Origin: Gymnorhina tibicen | Lineage: Eukaryota; Chordata; Aves; Passeriformes; Artamidae | Direction of reading: 5' to 3' | Length of the DNA: 64,000 nt | NCBI GenBank assembly: GCA_013399875.1 | Contig: VXAZ01018984.1 | Coordinates: forward strand, 9,512,206-9,576,205 | Part shown: positions 63,291 through 64,000 of the stretch, piece by piece | Numbering within the stretch: position 1 is the stretch's first letter | Layout of the letters: each line of letters opens with the position of its first letter | Notes under the pieces: generated by a model | Told to the model about the DNA's origin: nothing | Database searches by the model: none | What the model saw: the letters and a program-made list of their open reading frames with translations, nothing else | Translations under genes and position numbers: made by a program

Positions 63291-64000
63291 ATAAAAATTA
63301 TTATTCTTTTTTAACTGAATAAAAGATCAATTTCAAGAATGGCAGCCTGATGAGGCTTAAACTCAGCTTCAAGGAAATCTACTAACAATCTAACCACAGT
63401 CCAAGTATTAGATGATTATAATTTTAGACCAAACCGTGGCATCTCCCACGGGGGTAAATAATGACTCTCTGGTGGAGAGAAATCTTTGGACGAAAAACAG
63501 CCATAATTGTGCAGGAAATTTCATTCTAGAAAAAGATTCATAACTGAATGGCTCTTACATTCTTGGATTTTTAGAAAAGTTTCTGGAAAGGAGTATCTAG
63601 AGGAGGGGTTCCTTGGAGGGGGAGTTTGCTATTACTGAGCTGGATAATGTAAATGAAGGCTCCCAATGCTAACATCTCGGGAGGCAGCAGGGAAGGAGTT
63701 TATCACACCAGGTGTCCAAACCTGCAGTAGTAATGTCTGTCATGATAAGATATTTATTTCACTTTAAAATGCAATGTGCTTGCATTACAATAGGCAGGGT
63801 GAAGGAAATGCACCGAGCAAATGGAGCATGAGCAAGTTAAGATTTGTGGTGGTCCCTAGGTCTGATGGCAACCCTTTTTTCTCCACAGCCTCCAAAAGAA
63901 TCTTTTATCTCAGCCAGTAACCACAGGAAATTCAGTGCTCTACTTCGGATAAATTTTCCATCAGTGGAATTTAAATAACAAATAAACCTCTCCCTGTGAA
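63291..64000. other. Right-end unique DNA, no gene seen
   Basis: No further reverse-transcriptase block could be followed beyond 63290, although the adjoining sequence may be diverged LINE. A strong acceptor-like tract ends in CCACAG at 63888, with no clear donor before the window ends. Confidence 0.45.

Noticed and set aside
1..64000. A novel multi-gene biological system
   Set aside because: No gene cluster, coding gene or coordinated set of elements can be supported. The window reads as gene-free avian DNA with old repeats and possible enhancers.

Overview
This window looks like non-coding avian nuclear DNA, either intergenic or inside a very long intron. The bird assignment rests mainly on CR1 LINE 3' ends at 15027-15231 (minus) and 54275-54426 and 54609-54668 (plus). 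These carry the avian CR1 tail with its 'AAGGGAC / GGTCCCTTCCA' core and repeated ATTCT-type terminus. The sequence is AT-rich, CpG-poor and sparse in repeats, which fits a bird macrochromosome. No bacterial features, tRNA, rRNA, CRISPR array or recognisable protein-coding gene was found. The longest open frames are about 134 codons (24982-25386 and 38850-39254). They show no known domain and are no longer than chance allows in 64 kb.

Layout: 1-9.9 kb is mostly unique AT-rich DNA, with a splice-like motif pair at the left edge, a palindrome cluster near 3.98 kb, a GC-richer patch at 7.65-8.53 kb and an enhancer-like stretch at 8.68-9.02 kb. An old MIR/L2-type SINE remnant lies at 9.94-10.08 kb. 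The most structured locus is 11.38-11.82 kb: a head-to-head pair of 128-bp arms about 88% identical, with a third partial copy in the spacer. A 5'-truncated CR1 at 15.03-15.23 kb ends in a perfect 13-bp fold-back. A CpG-rich island-like patch at 17.48-17.79 kb contains a candidate 54-nt exon. Further patches that look like conserved regulatory DNA occur near 21.84-22.2 kb (inverted TTAATGGATGC pair), 24.59-24.76 kb (14-bp palindrome of two overlapping POU octamers), 45.8-46.0 kb (homeodomain cores) and 51.54-51.83 kb (local CpG cluster with an NRF1-like core). An assembly gap of 144 N sits at 37168-37311 between an AT dinucleotide run and a purine-rich flank.

The right part holds a perfect 30-bp-period tandem duplication (41.9 kb), two trinucleotide microsatellites (42.3 and 48.26 kb), a canonical G-quadruplex motif (48.74 kb), a 0.5-kb purine-rich strand-asymmetric stretch (53.56-54.08 kb) and the two CR1 tails. 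Near the right edge are two decayed ancient CR1/L3-class LINE pieces in opposite orientations. One (63117-63290) still shows the reverse-transcriptase PDGIH motif.

No operon, pathway or novel multi-gene system is visible. The interesting content is repeat architecture and possible cis-regulatory DNA. Calls of 'conserved' elements are inference from sequence texture only, because no alignment could be run.
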